A program made the position numbers and the translations under genes. Positions 28,123 to 37,282 of a DNA stretch of 37,282 nucleotides are shown one piece after another (the stretch's first letter is position 1; the number at the start of each line of letters is the position of its first letter). The notes beneath the pieces were generated by a model, which saw only the letters and a list, made by a program, of their open reading frames with translations, had not been told where the DNA came from and searched no databases. Source of the DNA: Chloroflexota bacterium (GTDB lineage: Bacteria > Chloroflexota > Dehalococcoidia > SM23-28-2 > RBG-16-64-32); assembly GCA_005882985.1 (NCBI GenBank), contig VBEJ01000114.1, positions 1 through 37,282 of the forward strand, written 5' to 3'.

Positions 28123-28893
28123 TTAGCCTTCGACGAAGTCAGAGAAGCTCCACGCGCCGCTGCGCCAGTGCGTGAGCCCTCTGGCGACTTCGCCTGAGCC
28201 GATCACTTCGAGGCCTAGCTCGCTCTCGCGCCGGAGCGCCGTCGCGAGGTCCGTCTCCCACTGTTCGTACACGGACCTGCGGTCGGAGCGAAGACACGCC
28301 TGCGGCAGCCGGGCGAGCGTGAGGGCAAGGCGTCGCGCTGTCTCGAGGGCCTCGCCCGGCTCGCACAGCCGGTTGACGAGGCCCATGCGTGCCGCCTCCT
28401 CCCCGCCGACGCCGCGACCGGTAAGGATCATGTCGATGGCCTGGCTCTGGCCGACGAGGCGGGGCAGGCGGACGGTGCCGCCGTCGCAGAGCGGGATGCC
28501 CCAGCGGCGACAAAAGACGCCGAAGACGGCATCACGGGCGGCCACGCGCAAGTCACACCAAAGCGCCAGTTCCAAGCCGCCTGCGACCGCGTGGCCCTCG
28601 ACAGCGGCGATCACCGGCTTCGACAGCATCGTGCGCGTCGGGCCGAGCGGCCCCGGCCCGTCCGGGCGGACGGTGATGCCCCGGCCCTCCATCATCGCCC
28701 TGAGGTCGCCCCCTGCCGAGAATTTTCCGCCGGCACCCGTGAGAATCGCGACCGATAGGTCCGGGTTTGCGTCGAACTTCTCGAACGCCTCGATCAGCCG
28801 CTCCGCCGTCTCCGCGTCAACCGCGTTGGCGACGTCCAGCCGGTCGATCGTAACAATCGCGATCGGGCCGTCGGTCTCATAGCGCACCGTCAT
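28123..28893 (-). CDS. Enoyl-CoA hydratase/isomerase family protein
   Basis: VAILTGAGGKFSAGGDLRAM...KPVIAAVEGHAVAGGLELALWCDLRVAARDAVFGVFCRRWGIPLCDGGTVRLPRLVG. Confidence 0.95.
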   Translation of the reverse strand: MTVRYETDGPIAIVTIDRLDVANAVDAETAERLIEAFEKFDANPDLSVAILTGAGGKFSAGGDLRAMMEGRGITVRPDGPGPLGPTRTMLSKPVIAAVEGHAVAGGLELALWCDLRVAARDAVFGVFCRRWGIPLCDGGTVRLPRLVGQSQAIDMILTGRGVGGEEAARMGLVNRLCEPGEALETARRLALTLARLPQACLRSDRRSVYEQWETDLATALRRESELGLEVIGSGEVARGLTHWRSGAWSFSDFVEG

Positions 28894-28917
28894 TCGTTCC
28901 TCCTTCTCGGGATCCGC

Positions 28918-30066
28918 CTACAACGTAACGGGCAGGGCCTCGAGGCCGCGCAGGACCGGCGCCGGCCGCCAGCGCAGGTCAGCGCTCGCCAGGCGGAGCG
29001 CAGGGAAGCGGCGGACAGCAGCGGAGATCGCGATCTGGCCCTCGAGGCGGGCGAGCTGCGCGCCGAGGCAGAAGTGGATGCCCGACCCGAACGCCAGGTG
29101 CGGGCACGGGTCGCGCTGCAGGTCCAGCGTATCGGGCTCCGCGAATATTGCGGGGTCGCGGTTAGCGGACCCCACGATGATCCGCACGCCGTCCCCCGCC
29201 CGGATGGTCTCCCCGCCCATTTCGAAGTCATTCCTCACAATGCGGCCGCTGTACTGGACGGGCGAGTCGTAGCGGAGAAGCTCCTCGACAGCGCGCTTCT
29301 CGATGCCGTCTTCCGTCCCTAGCAGCTCGAGCTGGTCGCGGTTGCGCAGCAGCGCGAGAAGGCCGTTGGCGATCAGGTTGACGGTCGTCTCATGCCCGCC
29401 AACGAGCAGCAGGAGCAGCATTCCTAGCAGCTCTTGATGGCTCAGGAAGTCGCCCCGCTCCTCGGCTGCGAGCAGCGCGCTGATCAGGTCCTCGCGCGGA
29501 TCGGCCCTCCGCTTGGCGATCAGCTCGTCGAAGTACTGGAGAAGCTCGGTGCGTCCTTCGAAGGCGCTCATCGCGACGGACGGGTCGGTAATGGGGCCGA
29601 GCGCGACGGCGATCTTCTGCGACGCCCGCCGGAAGAAGTCCCGCCGCTCGGGCTCGACACCGATCAGCTCGGCGATGACCGTGATCGGCAACGGGTAGGC
29701 GAGGTCAGCGATTACTTCCATCTCGCCACGCGGAGCGACAGCGTCGAGCAGCTCGTCGACGATCTGATGGATGCGGCCGCCTAGCTGCTGAACCGTGCGC
29801 GCCGTGAACGCTTTGCTCACGAGCGAGCGGAGTCTCGTGTGGTCCGGCGGGTCGGTCACGAGCATCGAGAAGGCGGGGCCTTGCTCGGCGGAGAGGTTGT
29901 CGTCGTCCCGCAGAGCGGCAGCGACCTGGTCGTAGCGGGTGAGCAGCCAGCTGCCGCGCGTCTCGTCCCAGTGGACGGGGTCCGACTCCCGCAGCGCTTT
30001 GTAGTGTGAGTACGGGTCGGACAGGAACGCCTGCGAGAGCCAGTCTACAGCGGCGACTTTGGTCAT
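28918..30066 (-). CDS. Cytochrome P450
   Basis: LLLLLVGGHETTVNLIANGLLALL (I-helix), AVEELLRYDSPVQYSGRIV, HLAFGSGIHFCLGAQLARLE (heme motif). Confidence 0.97.
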   Translation of the reverse strand: MTKVAAVDWLSQAFLSDPYSHYKALRESDPVHWDETRGSWLLTRYDQVAAALRDDDNLSAEQGPAFSMLVTDPPDHTRLRSLVSKAFTARTVQQLGGRIHQIVDELLDAVAPRGEMEVIADLAYPLPITVIAELIGVEPERRDFFRRASQKIAVALGPITDPSVAMSAFEGRTELLQYFDELIAKRRADPREDLISALLAAEERGDFLSHQELLGMLLLLLVGGHETTVNLIANGLLALLRNRDQLELLGTEDGIEKRAVEELLRYDSPVQYSGRIVRNDFEMGGETIRAGDGVRIIVGSANRDPAIFAEPDTLDLQRDPCPHLAFGSGIHFCLGAQLARLEGQIAISAAVRRFPALRLASADLRWRPAPVLRGLEALPVTL

Positions 30067-30071
30067 TTAGG

Positions 30072-30122
30072 GAAGTTCGTTTTGTAGAATTGGGGTTGAA
30101 ATATACATACAGTATGTATATT
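30072..30122. promoter_or_regulatory. Operator/promoter module copy B between divergent P450 and tetR
   Basis: Palindrome AATATACATAC-A-GTATGTATATT (30100-30122) inside TTGAAA-N17-TATTAT (30096-30124) for tetR; minus-strand block CCAATTCTACAAAACGAACTTC (30072-30093) ends 5 bp before the P450 ATG. Confidence 0.75.
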
Positions 30123-30136
30123 ATTTGGTCGTTGCG

Positions 30137-30760
30137 ATGTCAAGGCCCGCCAAACAACAACGCTCCGAGCGGACGCGCCGCAGACTCCTCGATGCCGCGC
30201 GAGAGGTTTTCAGGCGGCACGGCTTCGCGGACGCCTCGATGGAAGAGATCGCGCAGCGCGCGGGGGTCAGCCGCGGCCCGCTCTACCACTACTTCGACAG
30301 CAAGCAGGACCTCTTCGCCGCAGTCTACGAAGAGGTCGAGCAGGCGCTGGCTGCCGAGATTGCTTCCGAGATCCAGAACCGCACCGCTGCCGAGACGGAC
30401 GCCTGGCAGCAGGTGCTTGTCTCGTCTCAGGCGTTCCTCGATGTCAGCCTGCACCCGGCCGTTCAGCGCATCGCTTTGCTCGAAGCGCCGACGGTACTCG
30501 GCTGGGAGGCCCGCGGCCACATTATGCGCTATGGCCTCGCGCTCATCCGGCGGGGCCTTCAGAACGCGATCGACCAGCGCCTGATCGAACCGCAGCCGGT
30601 CGAGCCGCTCGCCCACATCCTGCGGGCAGCGCTGAGCGAAGGGGCGCTGTACATTGCCCGCGCAAAGGACCAGGCGGCCGCCCGAGCCGAAGTCGGCGCC
30701 GCGATCGAGCGGCTGCTCGAAGGGCTGCGACAACGCCGGCAGCGCAAGTCGGGAAAATAG
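30137..30760 (+). CDS. TetR/AcrR family transcriptional regulator
   Basis: RSERTRRRLLDAAREVFRRHGFADASMEEIAQRAGVSRGPLYHYFDSKQDLFAAVYEEVE. Confidence 0.96.
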   Translation: MSRPAKQQRSERTRRRLLDAAREVFRRHGFADASMEEIAQRAGVSRGPLYHYFDSKQDLFAAVYEEVEQALAAEIASEIQNRTAAETDAWQQVLVSSQAFLDVSLHPAVQRIALLEAPTVLGWEARGHIMRYGLALIRRGLQNAIDQRLIEPQPVEPLAHILRAALSEGALYIARAKDQAAARAEVGAAIERLLEGLRQRRQRKSGK

Positions 30761-30813
30761 CGCACCACGTCATGCGGTCCGAAATCAGCCCGATCTAAAG
30801 TACAACGTCAGCT

Positions 30814-33800
30814 CTATTGGGAGTCCCAATTCACGGACCAGATCTCGTGGTCGCCCGAGAGGCCCTTCAGCTCAACCGTCCGCCGCTCTCCCCAGGAAAC
30901 GTCCGACCCCTCGACCAGCGCCTTGAGGACGCTCGATGCGAGGATCTCGCCGCCGTGGGCCTGTGAGGCGACGCGCGCCGCCATGATCACGTTGCGCCCG
31001 AAGAAGTCTTCGCCTTCCTTGATCACCTCGCCGGCGTGGAGGCCGATGCGTACTCGCACCGGCTCGTCGACCGTGCCGTTTCGCTCAACCAATGCCTTCT
31101 GAATCGCCGACGCGCACGCCAGCGCCTTACGGGCGGACTGAAACGCCACCATGAAGCCGTCGCCTTCGCTCTTCACCTCGAAGCCGGCGTGGGCCTTGAT
31201 CTGATCGCGGATGATGGCGTTGTGCTCTCGCAGCACGTCCATGAAGCGCGAGTCGCCGAGACGGTCGGCCATGGAGGTGGAGCCTTCGATGTCGCTGAAC
31301 ATGATGGTGACGGTGCCGTCAGGTGCGGCGTGGGGGCGCAGGTCCGGCTGAACCGCCAGGACCTCCTTTGCGACTGTGTCTATCGAGGTCAGGAGGTCGC
31401 TGCCCTCGATCCCCTGTGCTTTGAGCTTGAGGGCAAGCGCGCGCTGTGTGAGCAGCTTCATCCCCAGCTCCTGGGCCGAGTCCAGCGCCTCCGCCAGCAG
31501 GCTCAGAGCCTTCTTACGATGTCCATTCGCGTCACTGCGCAGCACCATGTCCGCGTACTGGTAGCGCGTCCAGGCCGTCCCGGGCCGAGCCCCCATGCTG
31601 GTGTTCATCGCAAGTGCATCCTCGAAGTGCCGTTCCGCTTCGTCCCATCGCTGCATCACCGTGGCCAGGACCCCCAACTGACGCGACACGGCGCTCTCGT
31701 TCGCCAAAGGGCCGAGCATGGGATTGCGTCCCGCGAAAGGGAGCATAGCTTCGTAGAGCACCTCGGCGCGTGCCTGATCGTCCAGACGGGCGCAGGTCTC
31801 GGCGAGATAGACAGCAGCTACCGACCAGCCAGAGACGGAGTCCAGGACGCCGGTGAAGCCGTCCGCCGCCAACCGCTCGAACTCGTCCCTCGCGTCCGCC
31901 TCGCGGGCCATATCGCAGTAGAGATGCGCAAGCGGTGCCCGCCAGGCGGGGACTGCGGCGAAACGCTCGGCAAGCTCGTCGTACAGGCTCTCGGCCTCCT
32001 CCAACCGCCCTTGATCCCTACGGAACTGCGCGAGCAGCAAAATCCGAAACTCGATCATCGTCTCATCCTGTGACCGCTCCGCCAGTGGCAGGACTTCCTC
32101 GATCAGTCGCTCGGCCTCCGCGTAACGGCCGTACGCGACGGCGCGTGCCGCCCGGTAGACTAGAGTCCAGCCATAATACACCGGCCGCCGCAATTCCTCC
32201 GCCAATCGCCCGAACTGTTCTACCTCCCGGTCGGTACCCGGGGCATCGCCGGCCTGAAATAGGACGACATACCGGGTAAAGTGACCCCATATCTCTCGCT
32301 CTGTGTCGCCGGCCCGCTCCGCCACTTCCGTCAGCTCCCGTGCTGCTGCCGACTGCTCGTCGCCCCCCTCGTTCCAAAAGGCGCAAAACCGCGACCACAA
32401 GGCATCGGCAAGGCCGGCGGCGTCACCAGTACGCCGCGCAACCGCAACAGCCTCGGCGCTAACTTCCTGGGCCTTGCTCAGATCGTTGGAAAAGAACGCG
32501 TCTATCGCCAGGCGGCCCAGCATCCTCGCCCGTAGCGCGCTCTCGTCCTCACCTATCGCTTCAAGGGCTTCCTCCAGGAGGCTGACCAGCCGCTCGTCGG
32601 ATGCGCCGAACGCGGCCCAGGGAGGCCCCCCAAAGCCGATCGCCGCGCGGGCCAGCCGCCCTGCGTCTCTGAGCTTCCGCGCGAGGTTCGACGCGTGCAG
32701 AAACACCTCCTTCGCCCTGTCGCGGTCACCCGCCTGGTTGTGCGCCTCGCCGAGGGAAAGGAGTAGCTGGCAGCGCTGCGACTCGTCAGGCCGGCCCTTG
32801 AGTTCGAACGATTGCAGGGCGATGTCGTACAGACGCGCAGCCTCTTCGTAGGCGGTAAGCGAGAGGGCGCGCTGGGCAGCCCGCGTGGCATAGTCGATCG
32901 CCTTGTCGACATCGCCACCCGGTGCGGCCTGGAAGAAGTGGTGCGCCAGCGCGGGGAGGTGCGGCTCCAGGTTCGCTGCGTGGACGCGCTCCATCGCCTC
33001 TCCCACCTGGCGGTGGAGGCGGACGCGGCGTGGGGTGTTCAACTCTGCGTACAGTGTTTGGCGCATCAAGGCGTGATTGAATTCGTAGATGCCGCTGCCG
33101 GCGCCGTCACGCTCCCGGATCACGAGAGCCTGAAGCGCTTCGTCTAGCAGGTCGAGCAGCTGGGTTTCTTCCTCGCGGCTGACGGCAAGCATCACCTCGA
33201 AAGAGAAGCCTCCTGTCATGGTTGAGGCGAGGGATAGCATCCTGTTGCAGGGCTCGCTGAGGCGAGAGAGGCGCCTTCCCAGCACCTCGCGCACGCCCTC
33301 CGGAATCCCCAGCTCTTCCACGCTGGCATCCCGTACCCACTGCCCGCCCTCGCGGTAAAGCTTGCCCTCCTCGACAAGGTGCTTTAGCACTTCTTCGACG
33401 AAGAAAGGGTTGCCTTCCGTCTCGCGGTAGATCGCCTGCGCGAACTCACTGGTGACCGGCTGCTCCGGGCCCGCCGACTGCTGTCCGACGGCGGAGATCA
33501 TGGCGAACACGTCGCCGGCGGGCAACCCGCGCAGCAGCACACGCTCAAACAGGCGCTCGCGGCGCAGGGAGGCGAGGACGTCGGATAGCGGGTGCGTGCG
33601 GTCTAGCTCGACGTCACGGTAGGCAGCGAGCACCAGGATACGATCACTGCGAATATTGCGGGCGAGGTACTGAAGGAGGAGCAGCGAAGGCTTGTCTGCC
33701 CAGTGGATATCGTCCAGGAAGAGGACGACAGGCTCAGACGTGGATACGCTGCAAACGAACCGGGTCACGCTGTCGAACAAGCGCAGGCGCTCGGCTTCGC

Positions 33801-35256
33801 CTTCCAGCGGTGCCGCCTCCGGGAGATCAGGGAAGCGCTCGCGCACCTCGGAGACGAGCTTTGCCACTTCCGGCGCGCCGCTCCCCAGCTCGCTCAGCAG
33901 AGCCGCGTCCGCGCGGCCGCGGACGTACTGCCGGAGCGCGTCGACAAACGGCAAGTACGGCACCGTTATCTCGCCCTCGTAGCAGTGACCCGTGAGCACC
34001 TGCGCGCCGCGCAGGCTGGCGTAGACGGTGAACTCACGTGCCAGGCGGCTCTTACCGATGCCGGGCTCGCCCACGACCATGACGAGAGAGCCATGGCCCG
34101 ACAGCATCGCTTCGAGCGCCGCTTTGAGTTGCTCGATCTCGTCTCGCCGGCCGACGAAGCGCCCCCAGATGCCTGCCTGTTGGCCAGCAGCAGCGTCTGG
34201 GACCGGTTCTTGCGGCGTCGGTTGGACGTCGGCAGCGACGATGCGCTGGAGCCGGACCGCGACCGCGGACGCCGTGTCGGGCCGGTCTGCCGGCGACTTG
34301 GCCAGCAGGTGCAAGATCAGATCCTCCAGTGCACCGCGAACCTCGGGGTTGTGCCACGACGGGTCTACGGGGGCGGTATTGATGTGCTGCGAAATGACGC
34401 CCACGGCATCGTCTCCCAGGAACGGCGGTCTGCCCGTGACCATCTCGTAGAGCATGGACCCCAGGGAATAGAGGTCGGAGCGGGCGTCCGGAGTACGCCC
34501 CAGCGCCTGCTCGGGCGGCATGTAGGCGACGGTACCGACCATCATGCCGTGCGCCGTCATGCGGCTGCGGTCCAGCGCCATAGCCAGGCCGAAGTCGCCC
34601 AGCATCGCCGTCCCCTCGGCAGTAAGCCAGACGTTGCCCGGCTTGAGGTCGCGGTGGATGATGCCGTTCTTGTGCGCGTGGTCCAGCGCCAGCGACACTT
34701 GCTCGGCCGTACGTACGGCCTGGTCGACCGGCAGCCGGTGTCCTTCAGCGTTCGCGAGCTGCTCCTCCACCGAGCCGCCAGGCATATAGCGCGAGACGAT
34801 GTAGGGCTGTCCTTCGTCCTCGCCCACGTCGTGCACCACGACCACGTGCGGGTGATCGCCCAGGCGCCCCATCGCCTGCGCCTCGCGCCGCACGCGCACG
34901 AGACCGCCGGCGTCGAGACCCTCTGTCTTAATCACCGCCACCGCCACATCCCGGTCCAGCTTCGTGTCGTGCGCCAGGTAGACGCGCTTACGGCCGCCCT
35001 CGCCGAGGAAGCCCTTCACGGCGTAGCGGCCATCGGCGAACGACGCCGGCAGGGCAGGTGAAGGCGAAGGCGTGGGCGTCCGCGATAGCGGCGCATCGGC
35101 GGCAAGCGCCTGTGCGCATTCGTTGCAGAATCTGCTGCCTGGCGCGTTTGCGAATCCGCACGACGGGCACGCGAGTTCCTGCCTGAGAGCCGACGCGCAC
35201 TCGCTACAGAACTTCGCCCCTTCAGGGTTGTCGCGAGCGCAAGACGGACATTTCAT
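30814..35256 (-). CDS. Multidomain signalling protein: tandem zinc ribbons + Ser/Thr kinase + AAA/NTPase + TPRs + class III adenylate/guanylate cyclase
   Basis: CPSCARDNPEGAKFCSECA...CPSCGFANAPGSRFCNECA; HRDLKPGNVWL, DFGLA; VVGEPGIGKSRLAREF; TPR-like region; GTVTIMFSDIEGSTSMADRLGD...EGDGFMVAF...RIGLHAGEV; ATG at 35256 overlaps upstream TGA. Confidence 0.93.
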   Translation of the reverse strand: MKCPSCARDNPEGAKFCSECASALRQELACPSCGFANAPGSRFCNECAQALAADAPLSRTPTPSPSPALPASFADGRYAVKGFLGEGGRKRVYLAHDTKLDRDVAVAVIKTEGLDAGGLVRVRREAQAMGRLGDHPHVVVVHDVGEDEGQPYIVSRYMPGGSVEEQLANAEGHRLPVDQAVRTAEQVSLALDHAHKNGIIHRDLKPGNVWLTAEGTAMLGDFGLAMALDRSRMTAHGMMVGTVAYMPPEQALGRTPDARSDLYSLGSMLYEMVTGRPPFLGDDAVGVISQHINTAPVDPSWHNPEVRGALEDLILHLLAKSPADRPDTASAVAVRLQRIVAADVQPTPQEPVPDAAAGQQAGIWGRFVGRRDEIEQLKAALEAMLSGHGSLVMVVGEPGIGKSRLAREFTVYASLRGAQVLTGHCYEGEITVPYLPFVDALRQYVRGRADAALLSELGSGAPEVAKLVSEVRERFPDLPEAAPLEGEAERLRLFDSVTRFVCSVSTSEPVVLFLDDIHWADKPSLLLLQYLARNIRSDRILVLAAYRDVELDRTHPLSDVLASLRRERLFERVLLRGLPAGDVFAMISAVGQQSAGPEQPVTSEFAQAIYRETEGNPFFVEEVLKHLVEEGKLYREGGQWVRDASVEELGIPEGVREVLGRRLSRLSEPCNRMLSLASTMTGGFSFEVMLAVSREEETQLLDLLDEALQALVIRERDGAGSGIYEFNHALMRQTLYAELNTPRRVRLHRQVGEAMERVHAANLEPHLPALAHHFFQAAPGGDVDKAIDYATRAAQRALSLTAYEEAARLYDIALQSFELKGRPDESQRCQLLLSLGEAHNQAGDRDRAKEVFLHASNLARKLRDAGRLARAAIGFGGPPWAAFGASDERLVSLLEEALEAIGEDESALRARMLGRLAIDAFFSNDLSKAQEVSAEAVAVARRTGDAAGLADALWSRFCAFWNEGGDEQSAAARELTEVAERAGDTEREIWGHFTRYVVLFQAGDAPGTDREVEQFGRLAEELRRPVYYGWTLVYRAARAVAYGRYAEAERLIEEVLPLAERSQDETMIEFRILLLAQFRRDQGRLEEAESLYDELAERFAAVPAWRAPLAHLYCDMAREADARDEFERLAADGFTGVLDSVSGWSVAAVYLAETCARLDDQARAEVLYEAMLPFAGRNPMLGPLANESAVSRQLGVLATVMQRWDEAERHFEDALAMNTSMGARPGTAWTRYQYADMVLRSDANGHRKKALSLLAEALDSAQELGMKLLTQRALALKLKAQGIEGSDLLTSIDTVAKEVLAVQPDLRPHAAPDGTVTIMFSDIEGSTSMADRLGDSRFMDVLREHNAIIRDQIKAHAGFEVKSEGDGFMVAFQSARKALACASAIQKALVERNGTVDEPVRVRIGLHAGEVIKEGEDFFGRNVIMAARVASQAHGGEILASSVLKALVEGSDVSWGERRTVELKGLSGDHEIWSVNWDSQ
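30841..31320 (-). repeat. Near-identical cyclase-domain segment, copy 1
   Basis: About 8 mismatches by eye over about 480 bp against 35280-35759. Confidence 0.9.
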
Positions 35257-37282
35257 GAGCCGCTCCAATCAACCGGCCAGATCTCATGGTCGCCCGAGAG
35301 GCCCTTCAGCTCAACCGTCCGCCGCTCTCCCCAGGAAACGTCCGACCCCTCGACCAGCGCCTTGAGGACGCTCGATGCGAGGATCTCGCCGCCGTGGGCC
35401 TGAGAGGCGACGCGCGCCGCCATGATCACGTTGCGCCCGAAGAAGTCTTCGCCTTCCTTGATCACCTCGCCGGCGTGGAGGCCGATGCGTACTCGCACCG
35501 GCTCGTCGACCATGCCGTTTCGCTCACCCAATGCCTTCTGAATCGCCGACGCGCACGCCAGCGCCTTACGGGCGGACTGAAACGCCACCATGAAGCCGTC
35601 GCCTTCGCTCTTCACCTCGAAGCCGGCGTGGGCTTTGATCTGATCGCGGATGATGGCGTTGTGCTCTCGCAGCACCTCCATGAAGCGCGAGTCGCCGAGA
35701 CGGTCGGCCATGGAGGTGGAGCCTTCGATATCGCTGAACATGATGGTAACGGTGCCGTCGGGAGCAACGTGCGACTTTAGGTCCGGCTGAACCGCCAGGA
35801 CCTCCTTTGCGACCGTGTCGATGGAGGAGCCGATGTTAGTAAGGTCAACGCCCTGCACCTTCATCTTGAGGGCGAGCGAGCGTTCGAGCAGCGCCTTCAT
35901 TTCCAGGCGTTCAGCAATGTCGAGCGCCTGCGACAACCGCGAGAGCGCCTTCTCGCGATCGCCCGCCCTGTCGCGCCGCAGCAGCATTTCAGCGGCGTCG
36001 TAATGCGTCCAACCCAGCCAAGGGGGAGAAAGCCGTCGGTGCATTTCAACGGCGTCGTTGAAATGTCCTTCCGCCTCGTCCCAACGCTCAAGGACCGTGG
36101 CGAGGAGGCCGAGATAGCGGGATGTTGATCCATAGAAATTGGCCATAGCGCCGACGATTACGTTGCGGTTTGCATACGGGAGGAGCAAGTTGTACAGCTC
36201 ATGCGCGCGAGACTCATCACGGAGATGCCAGCAGACCTGAGCGAGGAGCGCCATCGTTATGGGCCAGTTCCAATCTCGAAGTACCGCTGCCGGTTCAGGG
36301 CAGAGCTCATACTCAGTTCGCGCGTCGTCTAAGCGTCCCTCCTCGCAGTAGAGGAAGGCCAGCGCAGTCCGCCATGCCGGGAGCAGCGGAAATTGATCCA
36401 CGTACTGCCGTGTAGGCAACTCCATTTCACTCAGACGCCCTTGCTCGCGACGCAGCGGGAAGAGCTGCGCGCCGAACATCCCGAAAGCTGTGAGGCCGTG
36501 CGGCCCCTGCCCAATGGCCAACGCCTGGGGGATGAGCTTTTCCGCGTCGGACCAGCGCCCATCGCCCAGCGCTCGCATCGCGTCGAGGAGCGGTATGAAG
36601 TAGAGGTAGAACGGCTGCCGGTACTCTTCCGCCACGGGGCGCAGCGCCGCCAGCTCGACATCCACGCCCGCGACGTCGCCGATGCCGAGGAAAGCGCCCA
36701 ATCGCTGCCAGTGTCCCCAGAATCTCCCCTCGAGTGATCCTGTCACCTCCGCGATCCTCAGCACTTCCTCCGCGGATGCTAGCCGTTCCTCAGTCGATGA
36801 GAACCCACCGCGGCCTAGAAAATTGCTGTTCATCGCCTCGCCCAGGGCTTCCAGGTCCCCGGCGCGCCGGGCGACTTCCACTGCCTCCTGGCCTACCCTC
36901 AAGGTGCGTTCCGGGTCCCCAGCGAACTGGAGTTTGGACGTCAGCCGAGTAAGGAGCCGCGCTCTGGTGCCGGTGTCGGCCTCACCGAGCGCGGCGAGCG
37001 CCCCCGTGAGCACATCTATCGACTCCCGGTCGATCTGGCCCGTCTCGAGGCCGAGAGAGAAACCGTAGGCTCCTTGGCCGAGTCGCTCCGCATCGCCGAG
37101 AGCCCGGGCGATGTCAACCGTCTGGCGGAACGTATCTTTGGCGCGGGTGGGTTCGCCAGCGCCGTGCAGGGCCGATGCCAGACCGAAGAGCACGTCGAAA
37201 CGCATGGTGTCGTTCATCGCCGGGTCGAGTTCGAGAGCCTGTGTGGCGCGCTCGTAGCTGGTGGCCGCGTCCTCCCAGGCCT
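35253..37282 (-). CDS. TPR-containing class III adenylate/guanylate cyclase paralog (5' end outside window)
   Basis: Same C-terminal cyclase domain and TPR-like architecture as 30814-35256; frame remains open to window end (AWEDAATSYERATQALELDPAMNDTMRFD). Confidence 0.9.
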   Translation of the reverse strand, partial: AWEDAATSYERATQALELDPAMNDTMRFDVLFGLASALHGAGEPTRAKDTFRQTVDIARALGDAERLGQGAYGFSLGLETGQIDRESIDVLTGALAALGEADTGTRARLLTRLTSKLQFAGDPERTLRVGQEAVEVARRAGDLEALGEAMNSNFLGRGGFSSTEERLASAEEVLRIAEVTGSLEGRFWGHWQRLGAFLGIGDVAGVDVELAALRPVAEEYRQPFYLYFIPLLDAMRALGDGRWSDAEKLIPQALAIGQGPHGLTAFGMFGAQLFPLRREQGRLSEMELPTRQYVDQFPLLPAWRTALAFLYCEEGRLDDARTEYELCPEPAAVLRDWNWPITMALLAQVCWHLRDESRAHELYNLLLPYANRNVIVGAMANFYGSTSRYLGLLATVLERWDEAEGHFNDAVEMHRRLSPPWLGWTHYDAAEMLLRRDRAGDREKALSRLSQALDIAERLEMKALLERSLALKMKVQGVDLTNIGSSIDTVAKEVLAVQPDLKSHVAPDGTVTIMFSDIEGSTSMADRLGDSRFMEVLREHNAIIRDQIKAHAGFEVKSEGDGFMVAFQSARKALACASAIQKALGERNGMVDEPVRVRIGLHAGEVIKEGEDFFGRNVIMAARVASQAHGGEILASSVLKALVEGSDVSWGERRTVELKGLSGDHEIWPVDWSGS
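35280..35759 (-). repeat. Near-identical cyclase-domain segment, copy 2
   Basis: About 8 mismatches by eye over about 480 bp against 30841-31320. Confidence 0.9.

Noticed and set aside
30816-30830. ATTGGGA-G-TCCCAAT palindrome as terminator between tetR and the cyclase
   Set aside because: It overlaps the last codons of the cyclase gene, is short and lacks a T-run; could be chance
31036-32073. 345-aa plus-strand ORF opposite the cyclase/TPR region
   Set aside because: Antisense shadow ORF; its similarity to the 35286-35780 ORF simply reflects the duplicated cyclase DNA
33703-35061. 452-aa plus-strand ORF opposite the kinase/NTPase region
   Set aside because: Antisense shadow ORF; the minus strand has unmistakable kinase and P-loop motifs

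Overview
GC-rich, gene-dense bacterial chromosomal window, plausibly Chloroflexota-like from gene content (inference; no marker gene was tested). It holds about 35 protein-coding loci. Riboflavin genes are dispersed: ribD, ribE, ribBA and ribH. They sit among DinB/MDMPI-type, VOC and GNAT proteins, methyltransferases, nitroreductases, an acyl-CoA dehydrogenase, a secreted M23-vWA protein, a class A PBP, a TetR/P450/enoyl-CoA hydratase locus, and two translationally coupled paralogous TPR/class III cyclase giants, the second truncated by the window edge. No rRNA, tRNA, CRISPR or transposase was recognised. The strongest non-obvious signal is a two-block regulatory module found twice, 24 kb apart. 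One copy lies between the divergent P450 and TetR genes and the other lies upstream of ribE. Each copy has a TATACATAC-A-GTATGTATA palindrome and, at identical spacing, a 22-bp block CCAATTyTACAAAACGAACTTC. Other notable points: a perfect TGTGA-N6-TCACA CRP-type site at class II distance from a promoter; about 480 bp of ~98% identity with a sharp boundary between the two cyclase genes; four genes broken by single lesions (one in-frame amber, three frameshifts); interspersed-repeat sequence apparently inside a phosphatase reading frame; a TATAAT-like box placed 9-10 nt before three start codons; and a short membrane ORF below the ORF-track cutoff.
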